NCBI GenBank assembly: GCA_028287235.1
Contig: JAQBQB010000025.1
Coordinates: 248,001-312,000 of the forward strand
Source: Gemmatimonadota bacterium
GTDB lineage: Bacteria; Gemmatimonadota; Gemmatimonadetes; Gemmatimonadales; Gemmatimonadaceae
DNA: 64,000 bases
Direction of reading: 5' to 3'
The position numbers and the translations under genes are program-made. Of this stretch, positions 19,350 through 27,080 are shown piece by piece. Positions within the stretch are counted from its first letter, which is position 1. The number at the start of each line of letters is the position of its first letter. The notes under the pieces are model-generated. The model saw only the letters and a list, made by a program, of their open reading frames with translations. It did not search any database and was not told where the DNA came from.

Positions 19350-19910
19350 ATGTCCCGCCTCCTCGCATACTTCCTCCGCGGCCTCGTCGTCGTGGTACCG
19401 CTGGCGCTGACGATCTACGTCTGCGTGGTCATTTTCACGACGATCGACAGCTGGCTGGGCCTGCCCGTGCGCGGCGTGGGTTTCGTTCTCGCGCTGGTGA
19501 TGATCACGGTGGTGGGGTTCCTGGCCTCGAGCATCGTGACACGCACGCTCCTCGCGGCGCTGGATCGCCTGCTCGACCGGCTGCCCTTCGTGCGGCTGCT
19601 GTACTCCTCGGCGAAGGACATGCTGAACGCATTCGTGGGCGAGAAGCGGCGGTTCGACAAGCCGGTGCTCGTGTCGATCTCCGGCGACGGCGCGGTGAAG
19701 GTGCTCGCCTTTTTGACGTCGGATTCGCTCGCGTCGCTCGGCGTGGCCGATCAGGTGGCGGTGTACATGCCGCAGTCCTACGGATTCGCGGGACACATTC
19801 TGGTCGTGCCGGTGGATCGCGTACAGCGCATCGATGCCGACGCGGCGGAGGTGATGGCGTTCATCATCTCCGGCGGCGTGACGACGGTGGAGAGTCGCGC
19901 GGGGCATTAG
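19350..19910 (+). CDS. DUF502 family membrane protein
   Basis: This is a 186-residue protein with two N-terminal transmembrane helices (GLVVVVPLALTIYVCVVIF and GVGFVLALVMITVVGFLASSI) and the conserved DUF502 core: LPFVRLLYSSAKDMLNAF, FDKPVLVSI, and YMPQSYGFAGHILVVP near the C-terminus. Size is normal for the family, whose function is unknown. ATG 19350 follows a GGAGG at 19326-19330 at a rather long distance; an upstream alternative start at 19254 gives unrelated sequence and is rejected. Confidence 0.9.
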   Translation: MSRLLAYFLRGLVVVVPLALTIYVCVVIFTTIDSWLGLPVRGVGFVLALVMITVVGFLASSIVTRTLLAALDRLLDRLPFVRLLYSSAKDMLNAFVGEKRRFDKPVLVSISGDGAVKVLAFLTSDSLASLGVADQVAVYMPQSYGFAGHILVVPVDRVQRIDADAAEVMAFIISGGVTTVESRAGH

Positions 19911-19949
19911 CCCGCCGGGCAAGCGCGTGTCGCTCGCTAATTTTCGGCC

Positions 19950-20405
19950 ATGTCCCACGACGATCCCCCGTTCGAGATTCGCACGTCCCCCATTCAGGGT
20001 CGGGGTGCCTTTGCGACGCGCCACATTCCGGCCGGCACGCGGCTCATCGAGTACGCCGGCCAGCGGCTGACGCCCGAGCAGGCCGACGCTCGCTATCCCG
20101 ACGTGGACGGCGAGCGGCACCACACCTACCTATTCGCGATCGACGACGACATCGTGATCGACGCCGCGTTCGAGAACAACGATGCGCGGTTCATCAATCA
20201 CTCGTGCGATCCGAATTGCGACGCCGTCGTAGAGGACGGGCGGATCTGGATCGACACGATCCGCGACGTCGAAGCCGGGGAAGAGCTGGCGTACGACTAT
20301 GCATACGTCCTCGAGGAGCGGCACTCGCCGGCGGCGAAGCGGCGGTATCCGTGTTCGTGCGGCGCCGCCGGGTGCCGGGGGACGATCTTAGCGAAAAAGC
20401 GGTGA
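19950..20405 (+). CDS. SET-domain lysine methyltransferase-like protein
   Basis: This 151-residue stand-alone SET domain protein has the N-terminal strand GRGAFATRHIPAGTRLIEYAG, the pseudoknot motif NDARFINHSCDPNCDAV, the catalytic YDYAY segment, and a post-SET Cys cluster (CSCGAAGCRGTI) that would bind zinc with the Cys in NHSC. SET proteins transfer methyl from S-adenosylmethionine to protein lysines. Bacterial examples resemble eukaryotic enzymes and their substrates are mostly unknown. It follows the DUF502 gene by 39 nt and is probably co-transcribed. All core catalytic elements look intact. Confidence 0.9.
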   Translation: MSHDDPPFEIRTSPIQGRGAFATRHIPAGTRLIEYAGQRLTPEQADARYPDVDGERHHTYLFAIDDDIVIDAAFENNDARFINHSCDPNCDAVVEDGRIWIDTIRDVEAGEELAYDYAYVLEERHSPAAKRRYPCSCGAAGCRGTILAKKR

Positions 20406-20440
20406 CCGTTCGGGTTGGCGATGCGCGTGGATGATCGGTA

Positions 20441-22420
20441 CTACGGCGTCACACTTCCTCGAGGCCAGACGTTGTTCGCCCGATCGAGATCCGGCAATCT
20501 GTTGTCGGGATCGAGCACGATCTTCGACAGCGTTTTTCCCTTGAACTCGTACGTCCGCACGTAGAACGTCGTGTTGGTGCTCCACACTTCGGCGGGGTAA
20601 TCGAAGTTCTGCGTCGTGCCGTCGGTGAAGACGAAGCGGGCGTGGATCGGAAGCACGCCGCGCGCGTGGTTGGCGTAGACGACGGTGTCCGACTCGACGT
20701 CGGCGGTTCGCTTCCTCGCCACGGTGTCGATCGCCTGGTCGAAGTGCGGATTCTCGATGAACCACTCGCGGAAGAACCAGTCGAGCCGGCGGCCGCCCGC
20801 GTCTTCCATGGTCTTGAAGAAGTCCGTTGGGCTCGGGTGCTTGAATGCCCAGCGGCGCGTATACTCGCGGAACGCGTCGTCGAACGCCGCCGGGCCCATG
20901 ATCTCGTCGCGCAGGAGCGCGAGCCCCACTGCCGTCTTCACATAGGCGTTCTCGCCCAGGAGCTGCGGGTTGATGCGGTCCGGGTTGATCTCGAGCGGCT
21001 CGTCGACGCCGTGCTGCATGAAGTTCACGACCTGATCGCGGTCGTGCTGCACGCGCTGCGCGTAGGTGCCCTTCTCGGGGAAGCGGCGCGCCTCGGAGAA
21101 ATAGTTGATGAAGGTGTTGAAGCCTTCGTCCTGCCACATGTGCATGCGCTCGTTCGAGCCGACGATCATCGGGAACCACATGTGCCCGATCTCGTGGGTG
21201 ATCACGTTGTACAACGCGTACTTGTCGGGGTTCTTGTCTTCCATCGCGAGCATGGGGTACTCCATGCCGCTGATCGGCCCTTCCACCGCGCTGATCTGCG
21301 GGTACGGATACGGGAACCAGCGCTCCGAGTATTCCATGATCGACATGCGCGACATATCGGCGGCGTCCTTCCACGTCTCGGTCGCCGATGGACGGTAGTA
21401 GGCGAAGGCCATGCGGCCCTGCCAGCTCGACGCGTCCCAGAGGTAGTCGGGCGAGGCGGCCCACACCGCGTCGCGCACGTTCTTCGCCGCGAAGCGCCAG
21501 GTCATCATGCCCGTCTTGCGCGGACGCGCCGCGCCGCTGGTCAGATCCGCCGGTGTGACGATGTGCACCGTCGTGTCCGACTTCGCCGCCTTGGCGAGCC
21601 GGGCGATCTCCGCGGGCGTCAGCACTTCGGCGGCGTTCTGCAGCGCGCCGGTCGCGGCAACGATGTAGCCGGCGGGTACGGTGACCGAAAGGTTGTAGTC
21701 GCCGTACTCGAGATAGAATTCGCCCTGTCCGAGATAGGGCTCGGTGTTCCAGCCGCGCAGGTCGTCGTAGACGCAGAGGCGCGGGTACCACTGGGCGAGC
21801 TCGTACAGCGCGCCGTCGCGGCCCATCCGGTCGGCGCCGTGCTCGGGAATGTTGAAGTGCCAGGCGACGTCGAACGTCGCCGTCTGCCCCGGGGCCAACG
21901 GAGCGGCGAGATCGACCTTCATCACGGTGCCCTCCACGCGCGTCTTGAGCGCGGTCTTTTTGCCGGCCGACACCTGGTTGAAGCGGTCGAAGACGTCGCC
22001 GCCCTCGAAGTTGCGCGCGCCGAAGCGCGAGTCGGCCGGGAAGACGAAGGAATTCAGCGAGCCGTTCTTGAACGCATTCTGTTCCGTCTGGAACCAGAGG
22101 TAGCGCAGCGTGTCGGGCGAGTTGTTCGTGTACTTCAACGTCATCTCGCCGTTGAGCGCTTTGGCCGCGGTGTCGAGCGTTCCGTGAAGATCGTAGTCGG
22201 CGCGCTGTTGGAAGTAGCGCGGACCCGGGGCGCCGTCGCCGCTGCGGTAGATCGTACCGGCCGGCAGGTTGAGCGGCGCGAACAGCGACGTGTCGGCGAC
22301 GCCGGTGGGATCGAACGCGGGACGCGGCGGGCGTTGCGCACCGGGCGCCTGCGCCACGAGCGGGGCCGTCAACGCCGACAGCAGCAGCGCCACGGCGGAA
22401 ATGCGCGAAGTATTGAGCAT
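20441..22420 (-). CDS. Secreted M1-family metallopeptidase
   Basis: The protein has 659 residues and a cleavable signal peptide (AVALLLSALTAPLVAQ). The gluzincin motif HEIGH is at 409-413 with the third zinc ligand Glu432 (WQDEGFNTF). The exopeptidase GxMEN motif is replaced by GMEYP (385-389), as in several periplasmic M1-like peptidases, so aminopeptidase specificity is not certain. The N-terminal domain (30-300) is beta-rich. ATG 22420 is selected because it starts the signal peptide; upstream in-frame sequence is not signal-like. Likely periplasmic peptide degradation. Confidence 0.9.
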   Translation of the reverse strand: MLNTSRISAVALLLSALTAPLVAQAPGAQRPPRPAFDPTGVADTSLFAPLNLPAGTIYRSGDGAPGPRYFQQRADYDLHGTLDTAAKALNGEMTLKYTNNSPDTLRYLWFQTEQNAFKNGSLNSFVFPADSRFGARNFEGGDVFDRFNQVSAGKKTALKTRVEGTVMKVDLAAPLAPGQTATFDVAWHFNIPEHGADRMGRDGALYELAQWYPRLCVYDDLRGWNTEPYLGQGEFYLEYGDYNLSVTVPAGYIVAATGALQNAAEVLTPAEIARLAKAAKSDTTVHIVTPADLTSGAARPRKTGMMTWRFAAKNVRDAVWAASPDYLWDASSWQGRMAFAYYRPSATETWKDAADMSRMSIMEYSERWFPYPYPQISAVEGPISGMEYPMLAMEDKNPDKYALYNVITHEIGHMWFPMIVGSNERMHMWQDEGFNTFINYFSEARRFPEKGTYAQRVQHDRDQVVNFMQHGVDEPLEINPDRINPQLLGENAYVKTAVGLALLRDEIMGPAAFDDAFREYTRRWAFKHPSPTDFFKTMEDAGGRRLDWFFREWFIENPHFDQAIDTVARKRTADVESDTVVYANHARGVLPIHARFVFTDGTTQNFDYPAEVWSTNTTFYVRTYEFKGKTLSKIVLDPDNRLPDLDRANNVWPRGSVTP

Positions 22421-22539
22421 GGACGTTCTGGCTAAAGAAGGACCACAATGACCACGAGGCTGCCGAATGGAATCAAGCAGCCTCGATGACGCGAGCAAGA
22501 AGGGCGCCCGCTAACGATTTGTAAGCGGCGAGCGCAGGC

Positions 22540-22986
22540 TCATCGCTTGGCGTAGACGCGGGACTTTCCGTCCCGCTCGAAGGCCACGACGTCGTAGTGC
22601 TCGCTGCGGGCCCCTTCCATCCCGGGCGAGCCGGTCACCATGCCCGGCACGGAGAGACCGAGCGACGAGGACTGTTCGGCGAGAAATTTCTTGATGACGT
22701 CGGCCGGAACGTGGCCTTCGATCACGTACCGTCCCACGACCGCGGTATGACAGGACTGTAGCGCGGCCGGGACGTTCATGGTCTTCTTGACCTCGTCCAT
22801 GTTGCCGACGTCTCGCACCATGGCCACGAATCCGTTGGCGTTCAGGTGCTTGACCCACTTCGCGCAGCACTCGCACCCCGGATCCTTGTAGATCGTGATG
22901 ACCGGAGGAGGCGTTTGGGCGAACGCAGCGCGCCGCGCGACGAGCGTGGCAGCTGAAGCAACGAGAAAGTGTCGTCGAGAGAGCAT
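22540..22986 (-). CDS. DUF411 metal-binding protein with Tat signal
   Basis: This is a 148-residue exported protein. The N-terminus has a twin-arginine motif (LSRRHFLVASAATLVARRAAFAQ). The mature part has a thioredoxin-like fold with CECCAKWVKHLNANGF carrying the Cys cluster, and LQSCHTAVVGRYVIEGHVP, both hallmarks of DUF411. These proteins are linked to copper and other metals. ATG 22986 directly precedes the Tat signal. It is divergent from the O-antigen-ligase-like gene. Confidence 0.9.
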   Translation of the reverse strand: MLSRRHFLVASAATLVARRAAFAQTPPPVITIYKDPGCECCAKWVKHLNANGFVAMVRDVGNMDEVKKTMNVPAALQSCHTAVVGRYVIEGHVPADVIKKFLAEQSSSLGLSVPGMVTGSPGMEGARSEHYDVVAFERDGKSRVYAKR

Positions 22987-23043
22987 GGCGGAATATACCC
23001 AGCCTGGCGCCGCCGGGTCCTCACCCGTTTGATTCCCGTCATC

Positions 23044-24651
23044 ATGGCTGCCCAGTCGGCTCCCACCGTCCGCGACCGCCTCGCGCTGCACGTGCTCCAG
23101 TTCGGGACCATCGCCATCGTGCTGGCGTCCCTCCCGTACAAGGCGTTCGACCTCGACCGCTACTTCGTTCCGAAAGAGCTGGTGCTGCACGTGTGTGCGG
23201 CCGTGGCGGCGCTGCTGTGCATCAGCCACCGCAAACGCGTCTCGGTGACCGTGGTCGACGCGCTGCTGGCGGCCTTTCTGTTGAGCAGCCTCGTCTCGAC
23301 GGTGCTCGCGACGAACGGTTGGGCGGCGGAGCGCGCCCTCGCGATCTCGATGTCGGGCGTGCTGCTCTTCTGGGCAGCGTCCTCGTTGCGAAAGGCGGGG
23401 CTGGTCCGCCCGCTGCTCGTCGCGCTCGCCTTCGGCGTCGTGCTTGCCGCGGCCACGTCGCTCGCGCAGGCGTACGGGGTGCAGACCGAGTACTTCAGTC
23501 TCAATCGCGCACCCGGCGGCACGTTCGGGAACCGCAATTTCATCGCGCACCTGGCGGCAATCGGGACGCCGGTCGTGGTGCTCGTCGCGTTGACGGCGCG
23601 CCGCGGGTTCGGCAGCCTGTTCGGCGGCATCGGAATGGCGGTGATCGGCGCGGCGCTCGTGATGTCCCGCAGCCGCGGTGCCTGGCTCGCGGTGGTGGCG
23701 CTGGCGATTCCCGTGGGCCTGCTCGCGTTCGCGACGCGGCGTCGCTGGGCCGAGCCGCGAACGAAGCGGCGCGCCGTCGTGTTGGCCCTGACCACGGCGG
23801 CCGGCGCGCTCGCGGCGGTGGTTCTGCCGAACCGTCTCGAGTGGAAAAGCGATTCGCCCTACCTCGACTCCGCGGCGGGATTAGTAAATTATAAAGAAGG
23901 CAGCGGCAAGGGGCGGCTCGTCCAGTACGGCAACTCGCTGCGGATGACGGCGGCGCATCCGCTCTTCGGCGTGGGGCCGGGGAACTGGCCGGTGGTGTAT
24001 CCCAAGTTCGCGTCGCGGAACGATCCGTCGATGTCGCAGGACGACGGGCTGACGTCCAATCCGTGGCCGAGCAGCGACTGGGTGGCGTATCTGTCGGAGC
24101 GCGGCGGAATCGGCTTTGGCTTGGTGCTGCTCGCGATGCTCGGGCTGCTCGGGCGGGCGGTTCGCGATCTGCGCTCGGGCACGTCGCGCGACCCGGAGCG
24201 CGTGCTCACGGCGATCGCGCTGGTCGGCACGCTGGTCGCCACCGCCGTGGTCGGGGCGTTCGACGCCGTGCTGCTCGTGGGGGCGCCGGCGTACTTCGTG
24301 TGGGTGCTCGCGGGCGCGCTCGCACCGCCGGGGGCCGGCGGCATCGAGTTGGAAGCGGGCGTCCATCAGCTCGGCCCGGCGCTCGTGCTCGGCGTCGGCG
24401 TGATCACCGTGGGGCGCAGCGCCGCGCAGCTCGCGGCGATGGCGACGTACAGCGCGAGCACGCGCACCGCGGCGCTCGAGCAGGCCGTGAAGCTCGATCC
24501 GGGCAGCTACCGCATTCGCGTGCGGCTCGCGCAGGCGTATCTCGCCCGCGGGGACTGCGCGCACGCGCGCGTGCAGGCGCACGCGGCGCACGATCTCTTT
24601 CCCAGCGCCGGAGAGCCGAAGCGCGACATCGCCGCCTGCGGCGGGAAGTAG
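23044..24651 (+). CDS. O-antigen ligase/polymerase-like membrane protein with C-terminal TPR
   Basis: The 535-residue protein has about eleven transmembrane segments and the Wzy/WaaL-like periplasmic loop (SDSPYLDSAAGLVNYKEGSG; GNSLRMTAAHPLFGVGPGNW; a YPKF segment), followed by a short soluble tail with one TPR-like helical pair (ALEQAVKLDPGSYRIRVRLA). O-antigen ligase-family proteins join or polymerise surface glycans. ATG 23044 is preferred over upstream non-ATG starts that overlap the divergent DUF411 gene. No other glycan genes are nearby. Confidence 0.8.
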   Translation: MAAQSAPTVRDRLALHVLQFGTIAIVLASLPYKAFDLDRYFVPKELVLHVCAAVAALLCISHRKRVSVTVVDALLAAFLLSSLVSTVLATNGWAAERALAISMSGVLLFWAASSLRKAGLVRPLLVALAFGVVLAAATSLAQAYGVQTEYFSLNRAPGGTFGNRNFIAHLAAIGTPVVVLVALTARRGFGSLFGGIGMAVIGAALVMSRSRGAWLAVVALAIPVGLLAFATRRRWAEPRTKRRAVVLALTTAAGALAAVVLPNRLEWKSDSPYLDSAAGLVNYKEGSGKGRLVQYGNSLRMTAAHPLFGVGPGNWPVVYPKFASRNDPSMSQDDGLTSNPWPSSDWVAYLSERGGIGFGLVLLAMLGLLGRAVRDLRSGTSRDPERVLTAIALVGTLVATAVVGAFDAVLLVGAPAYFVWVLAGALAPPGAGGIELEAGVHQLGPALVLGVGVITVGRSAAQLAAMATYSASTRTAALEQAVKLDPGSYRIRVRLAQAYLARGDCAHARVQAHAAHDLFPSAGEPKRDIAACGGK

Positions 24652-24656
24652 GCGGC

Positions 24657-25028
24657 ATGATGAGCGAGCGGCGCGCCGGCAACATCGCCAACATCGGCGA
24701 GGGCGGTGCGCGGCGCCGGCGACTTGGCGGCTTCGTGTGGCTCGGGCTCGCGGTCGCGGCGCTCATCGTCATGGTTGCCGTGGGCGTGCCGCGACCGTAT
24801 CGGCTCGTGCTGCTGCTGCCGTTCGGCGCGGCCGCCGCCGGCTTTCTTCAGGCGCGCGAGAAAACCTGAATCGTCCTCGGCGCGCTCGGGAAGCGCGAAG
24901 TCGACGGTGCCGGCACGTGCGCGCTCGCCGAACACGAGCGCGGCGCGGTGCGACGGCAGGCGATCAAGGTGGTCGTGCAGTCGGCCATCATCGCCGCGAT
25001 CGCCACGACAATTGGTTGGTTCATCTAA
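24657..25028 (+). pseudogene. Small membrane protein gene interrupted by in-frame TGA at a Cys-like position
   Basis: ATG 24657 opens a two-helix protein (FVWLGLAVAALIVMVAVGV; LVLLLPFGAAAAGFLQAREKT). It meets TGA at 24867-24869, then continues in the same frame for 52 codons to TAA 25026: IVLGALGKREVDG, then HERGAVRRQAIKVVVQSAI and a final hydrophobic segment. Similar small membrane proteins that I recall continue FQAR..TCV.LA.RG after the second helix, so the TGA replaces a Cys codon. A 6-bp hairpin (24881-24897) starts 12 nt after the TGA. Simplest reading: a point mutation or sequencing error; selenocysteine is a less likely alternative. If read as stopped, the product is 70 residues. Confidence 0.6.
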
Positions 25029-25037
25029 GAACCAATT
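25010..25037 (+). terminator. Hairpin overlapping the end of the interrupted membrane gene
   Basis: AATTGGTT (25010-25017) pairs perfectly with AACCAATT (25030-25037) across the TAA stop. It is AT-rich and lacks a T tract. It could be a 3' end structure. Confidence 0.35.
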
Positions 25038-25049
25038 CGTAACTCAACT

Positions 25050-25086
25050 CAATCCAACCCTCCCGGCGCCGAGGTGGGTTGGATTG
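25050..25086. terminator. Bidirectional hairpin between convergent genes
   Basis: An 11-bp perfect stem, CAATCCAACCC (25050-25060) with GGGTTGGATTG (25076-25086), lies between the convergent membrane-protein gene and cytochrome gene. It is well placed to end both transcripts, though neither side has a long T run. Confidence 0.55.
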
Positions 25087-25100
25087 GATGTAACGGATCT

Positions 25101-25757
25101 CTAACGCGCCGATTTCGTGGCCGGTGGTGGTGCCGCGGGCCGCGCGCCCGGAGGCGGCAGCACCGGCAAGCCGCCCGGCTTTCCGCGCTCGGGGATCAGA
25201 TAGTCCGGCGGCGCCGGCTCGTTGTAGCCGCGGTGGCAGGTCGCGCAGCTCACCTTCGGCGTGTCCTTGGGGTAGAGCTTCGGCAGCTGCACGAGGTTGA
25301 TGTCGTTCTGCATCTGCTGCATGAAGCGCGCGCGCTTTTTGTCGGTCGACGTGTCGCTCGCGAAGTTGCCCTGCGGCGCGAGCCGATGGCAGTTCGTGCA
25401 ATTCCAGCTCATCGCCGTCGCGTACTCCTTGTCCATCTTCTGGACGAGCTCCGCCGCCGTGATGCCCTTGAGCACCTGCACGTTCTTGAACACCTGCTCG
25501 GCCGGCTGATTCTCGCGTCCGGCGATGTCCTGCATGACCTTGGCGACGAATACCGCGCGCAGCTTGGCGAGACTGTCGCGCGACGGCGGCACGCGGCGAA
25601 CCGGTGCGGTCGCGGCCTGCCCAGCCGGTGCGGCAGCGGTTGTCGGACCGCTGCCCGGTTTGGGCGATGACGTCGCGGGTGCACGCGAGCAGGAGAGAAT
25701 CGCCACGGTGGTACAGAGAAGTGCCATCGCCTGGCGTACGGTCATGATCTTCCTCAT
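25101..25757 (-). CDS. Reaction-centre-type c cytochrome (CytoC_RC family), lipoprotein
   Basis: The protein has 218 residues. A signal with a lipobox-like VAILSC suggests outer or inner membrane anchoring, followed by a Pro/Ala-rich linker and a compact domain with two haem motifs, CTNCH and CATCH. VFKNVQVLKGITAAELVQKM and the spacing match the photosynthetic reaction-centre cytochrome subunit family. That family is widespread in non-phototrophic Acidobacteria- and Gemmatimonadota-type bacteria, and only two of the four classical haems are present. The C-terminus is Pro-rich. No reaction-centre genes are nearby, so a respiratory or unknown redox role is more likely. Confidence 0.85.
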   Translation of the reverse strand: MRKIMTVRQAMALLCTTVAILSCSRAPATSSPKPGSGPTTAAAPAGQAATAPVRRVPPSRDSLAKLRAVFVAKVMQDIAGRENQPAEQVFKNVQVLKGITAAELVQKMDKEYATAMSWNCTNCHRLAPQGNFASDTSTDKKRARFMQQMQNDINLVQLPKLYPKDTPKVSCATCHRGYNEPAPPDYLIPERGKPGGLPVLPPPGARPAAPPPATKSAR

Positions 25758-25788
25758 TGAATGGTGCGCAACGAATTTCTCAACATGA

Positions 25789-26853
25789 TTACGGTTTCGC
25801 GGCCTGCGCTGTTGACGGTGTCCACCTCGCGATGCGTCCGCCCGGCCCCGCCGCCCAGCCGTCGTCGCGCGTCGCGAACGCTACGCTATTGTACGCAACG
25901 CTGTCGACCATGGCCCAGCTTTGCCCGCCGTCGCTCGACCGCGCGGTGCCGCCGAGTCCCACGGCGACGAGCGAGCGGCCGCTGGTGCCGGGAAGATAGG
26001 CCACACCCGACATGTACCCTTTGGGGAGCGCTCCCGAAGCGAGGCGCCAGCTTTCGCCGCCGTCGTCGGTGAGGGCGACGTTGTCGGACGGCTCCTTCGG
26101 CTTGGTGTAGTCGCCGCCCACCACCACGCCATGCCGCGCGTCGCGGAACGCGACGGAGAAGATCCCCGACGCCGAGCCGCCGGCGTGTACCGGTGTATCC
26201 GCCACGCGCCACGTACGTCCGCGGTCCGTCGAGCGAAAGACGCGAGCGCGGGCACTGCCTCCCGTGCCGATCCAGACGTTCGACCGCCCCTGCACTGTGA
26301 GACAGGTTCCGCTCGCCGCGAACGCCGCCTCGCCGGGGAGGACCGGCGGCGCGCTCTCGGTTGGCACGTGACTCCACGTGGCGCCGCCGTCGTCGGTCGT
26401 AAGAATGAACAGTTTGCCGTCGACGGGATCGCTCATCGCGATGCCGTGTTTCTCGTCCCAGAAAGCGATAGCGTCGAGGAACACGCCCTTCTGCATGGTC
26501 TCGAATTGCTTCGTCCAGTGCGTGCCGTCGGCGGTGTGGTAGATCTGTGCCTGACCGCTGTCGGCCAGCCCCGCGCTCATCGCCCATGCTCGCGTGGCGC
26601 CAGAGGTGCCGAGGGCGGCGATGCCGCGAAGGTCGAGCTTCGTCGCGCCGGGGATGGTGTCGACTCGCCACGTTTTTCCGCCGTCGGTCGTGCGCGCGAC
26701 GCGGCCTCGGGTGCCGCTCGCCCAGACCACGGACGGGCTCACCGCCACCAGGCCGCGGAATTCGGCGGTCGTGCCGCTCGACTGCGGGGTCCACTGGGCG
26801 CGCACCACCGAAGGCGCGAGTGCGAGCGCGAGTAAGAATGCCAATTTGCTCAT
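25789..26853 (-). CDS. Secreted YCF48/BNR-repeat beta-propeller
   Basis: This 354-residue protein has a signal peptide (LAFLLALALAPSVVRAQ) and repeated blades with the BNR/YCF48 Asp-box style: TTDGGKTWRVD, TTDDGGATWSHV, STDRGRTWRVAD, LTDDGGESWRLA, SSDGGQSWAMV. It probably folds as a seven-bladed propeller in the periplasm or at the surface. YCF48 proteins assist photosystem II assembly in phototrophs, but bacterial homologues are broadly distributed and of unknown role. It lies 31 nt upstream of the cytochrome gene on the same strand, so they may be one operon. Confidence 0.85.
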   Translation of the reverse strand: MSKLAFLLALALAPSVVRAQWTPQSSGTTAEFRGLVAVSPSVVWASGTRGRVARTTDGGKTWRVDTIPGATKLDLRGIAALGTSGATRAWAMSAGLADSGQAQIYHTADGTHWTKQFETMQKGVFLDAIAFWDEKHGIAMSDPVDGKLFILTTDDGGATWSHVPTESAPPVLPGEAAFAASGTCLTVQGRSNVWIGTGGSARARVFRSTDRGRTWRVADTPVHAGGSASGIFSVAFRDARHGVVVGGDYTKPKEPSDNVALTDDGGESWRLASGALPKGYMSGVAYLPGTSGRSLVAVGLGGTARSSDGGQSWAMVDSVAYNSVAFATRDDGWAAGPGGRIARWTPSTAQAAKP

Positions 26854-26866
26854 TAAATGATCCTCA

Positions 26867-27079
26867 TTATTTCTGTGTGCGCTCGCCCAGCTCGTCGATC
26901 GCCGCCAGCCACGAGTCTTCGTCGCGCGACAGCCCGAGCTTCAGGAACGCCGCGGAGACGAGTAGCAACGCGACGGCCTGGCCCCAGAACCGGCGCCACG
27001 CGAACCAGAGGGCGAGCGGAAGAAAGAGTACGCCGAAAGTCACGAGCGCGCCTCGAACCAGGCAGCCCGGGCGCGTCAT
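26867..27079 (-). CDS. Small membrane protein of unknown function
   Basis: The protein has 70 residues with one or two hydrophobic helices (GALVTFGVLFLPLALWFAWR and FWGQAVALLLVSAAFLKLGL) and an acidic tail. It begins 1 nt after the antiporter stop and ends 13 nt before the YCF48-type gene, so it is probably co-transcribed. I do not recognise a family. Confidence 0.6.
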   Translation of the reverse strand: MTRPGCLVRGALVTFGVLFLPLALWFAWRRFWGQAVALLLVSAAFLKLGLSRDEDSWLAAIDELGERTQK

Positions 27080-27080
27080 G

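Noticed and set aside
20642-22435. Plus-strand open frame of 597 codons opposite the M1 peptidase
   Set aside because: Composition is Arg/Val/His-rich with no motifs; the minus-strand gene has a signal peptide and intact zinc site.
25101-25757. Evidence for phototrophy from the reaction-centre-type cytochrome
   Set aside because: Only two haem motifs and no pigment or reaction-centre genes; the family is common in non-phototrophs.
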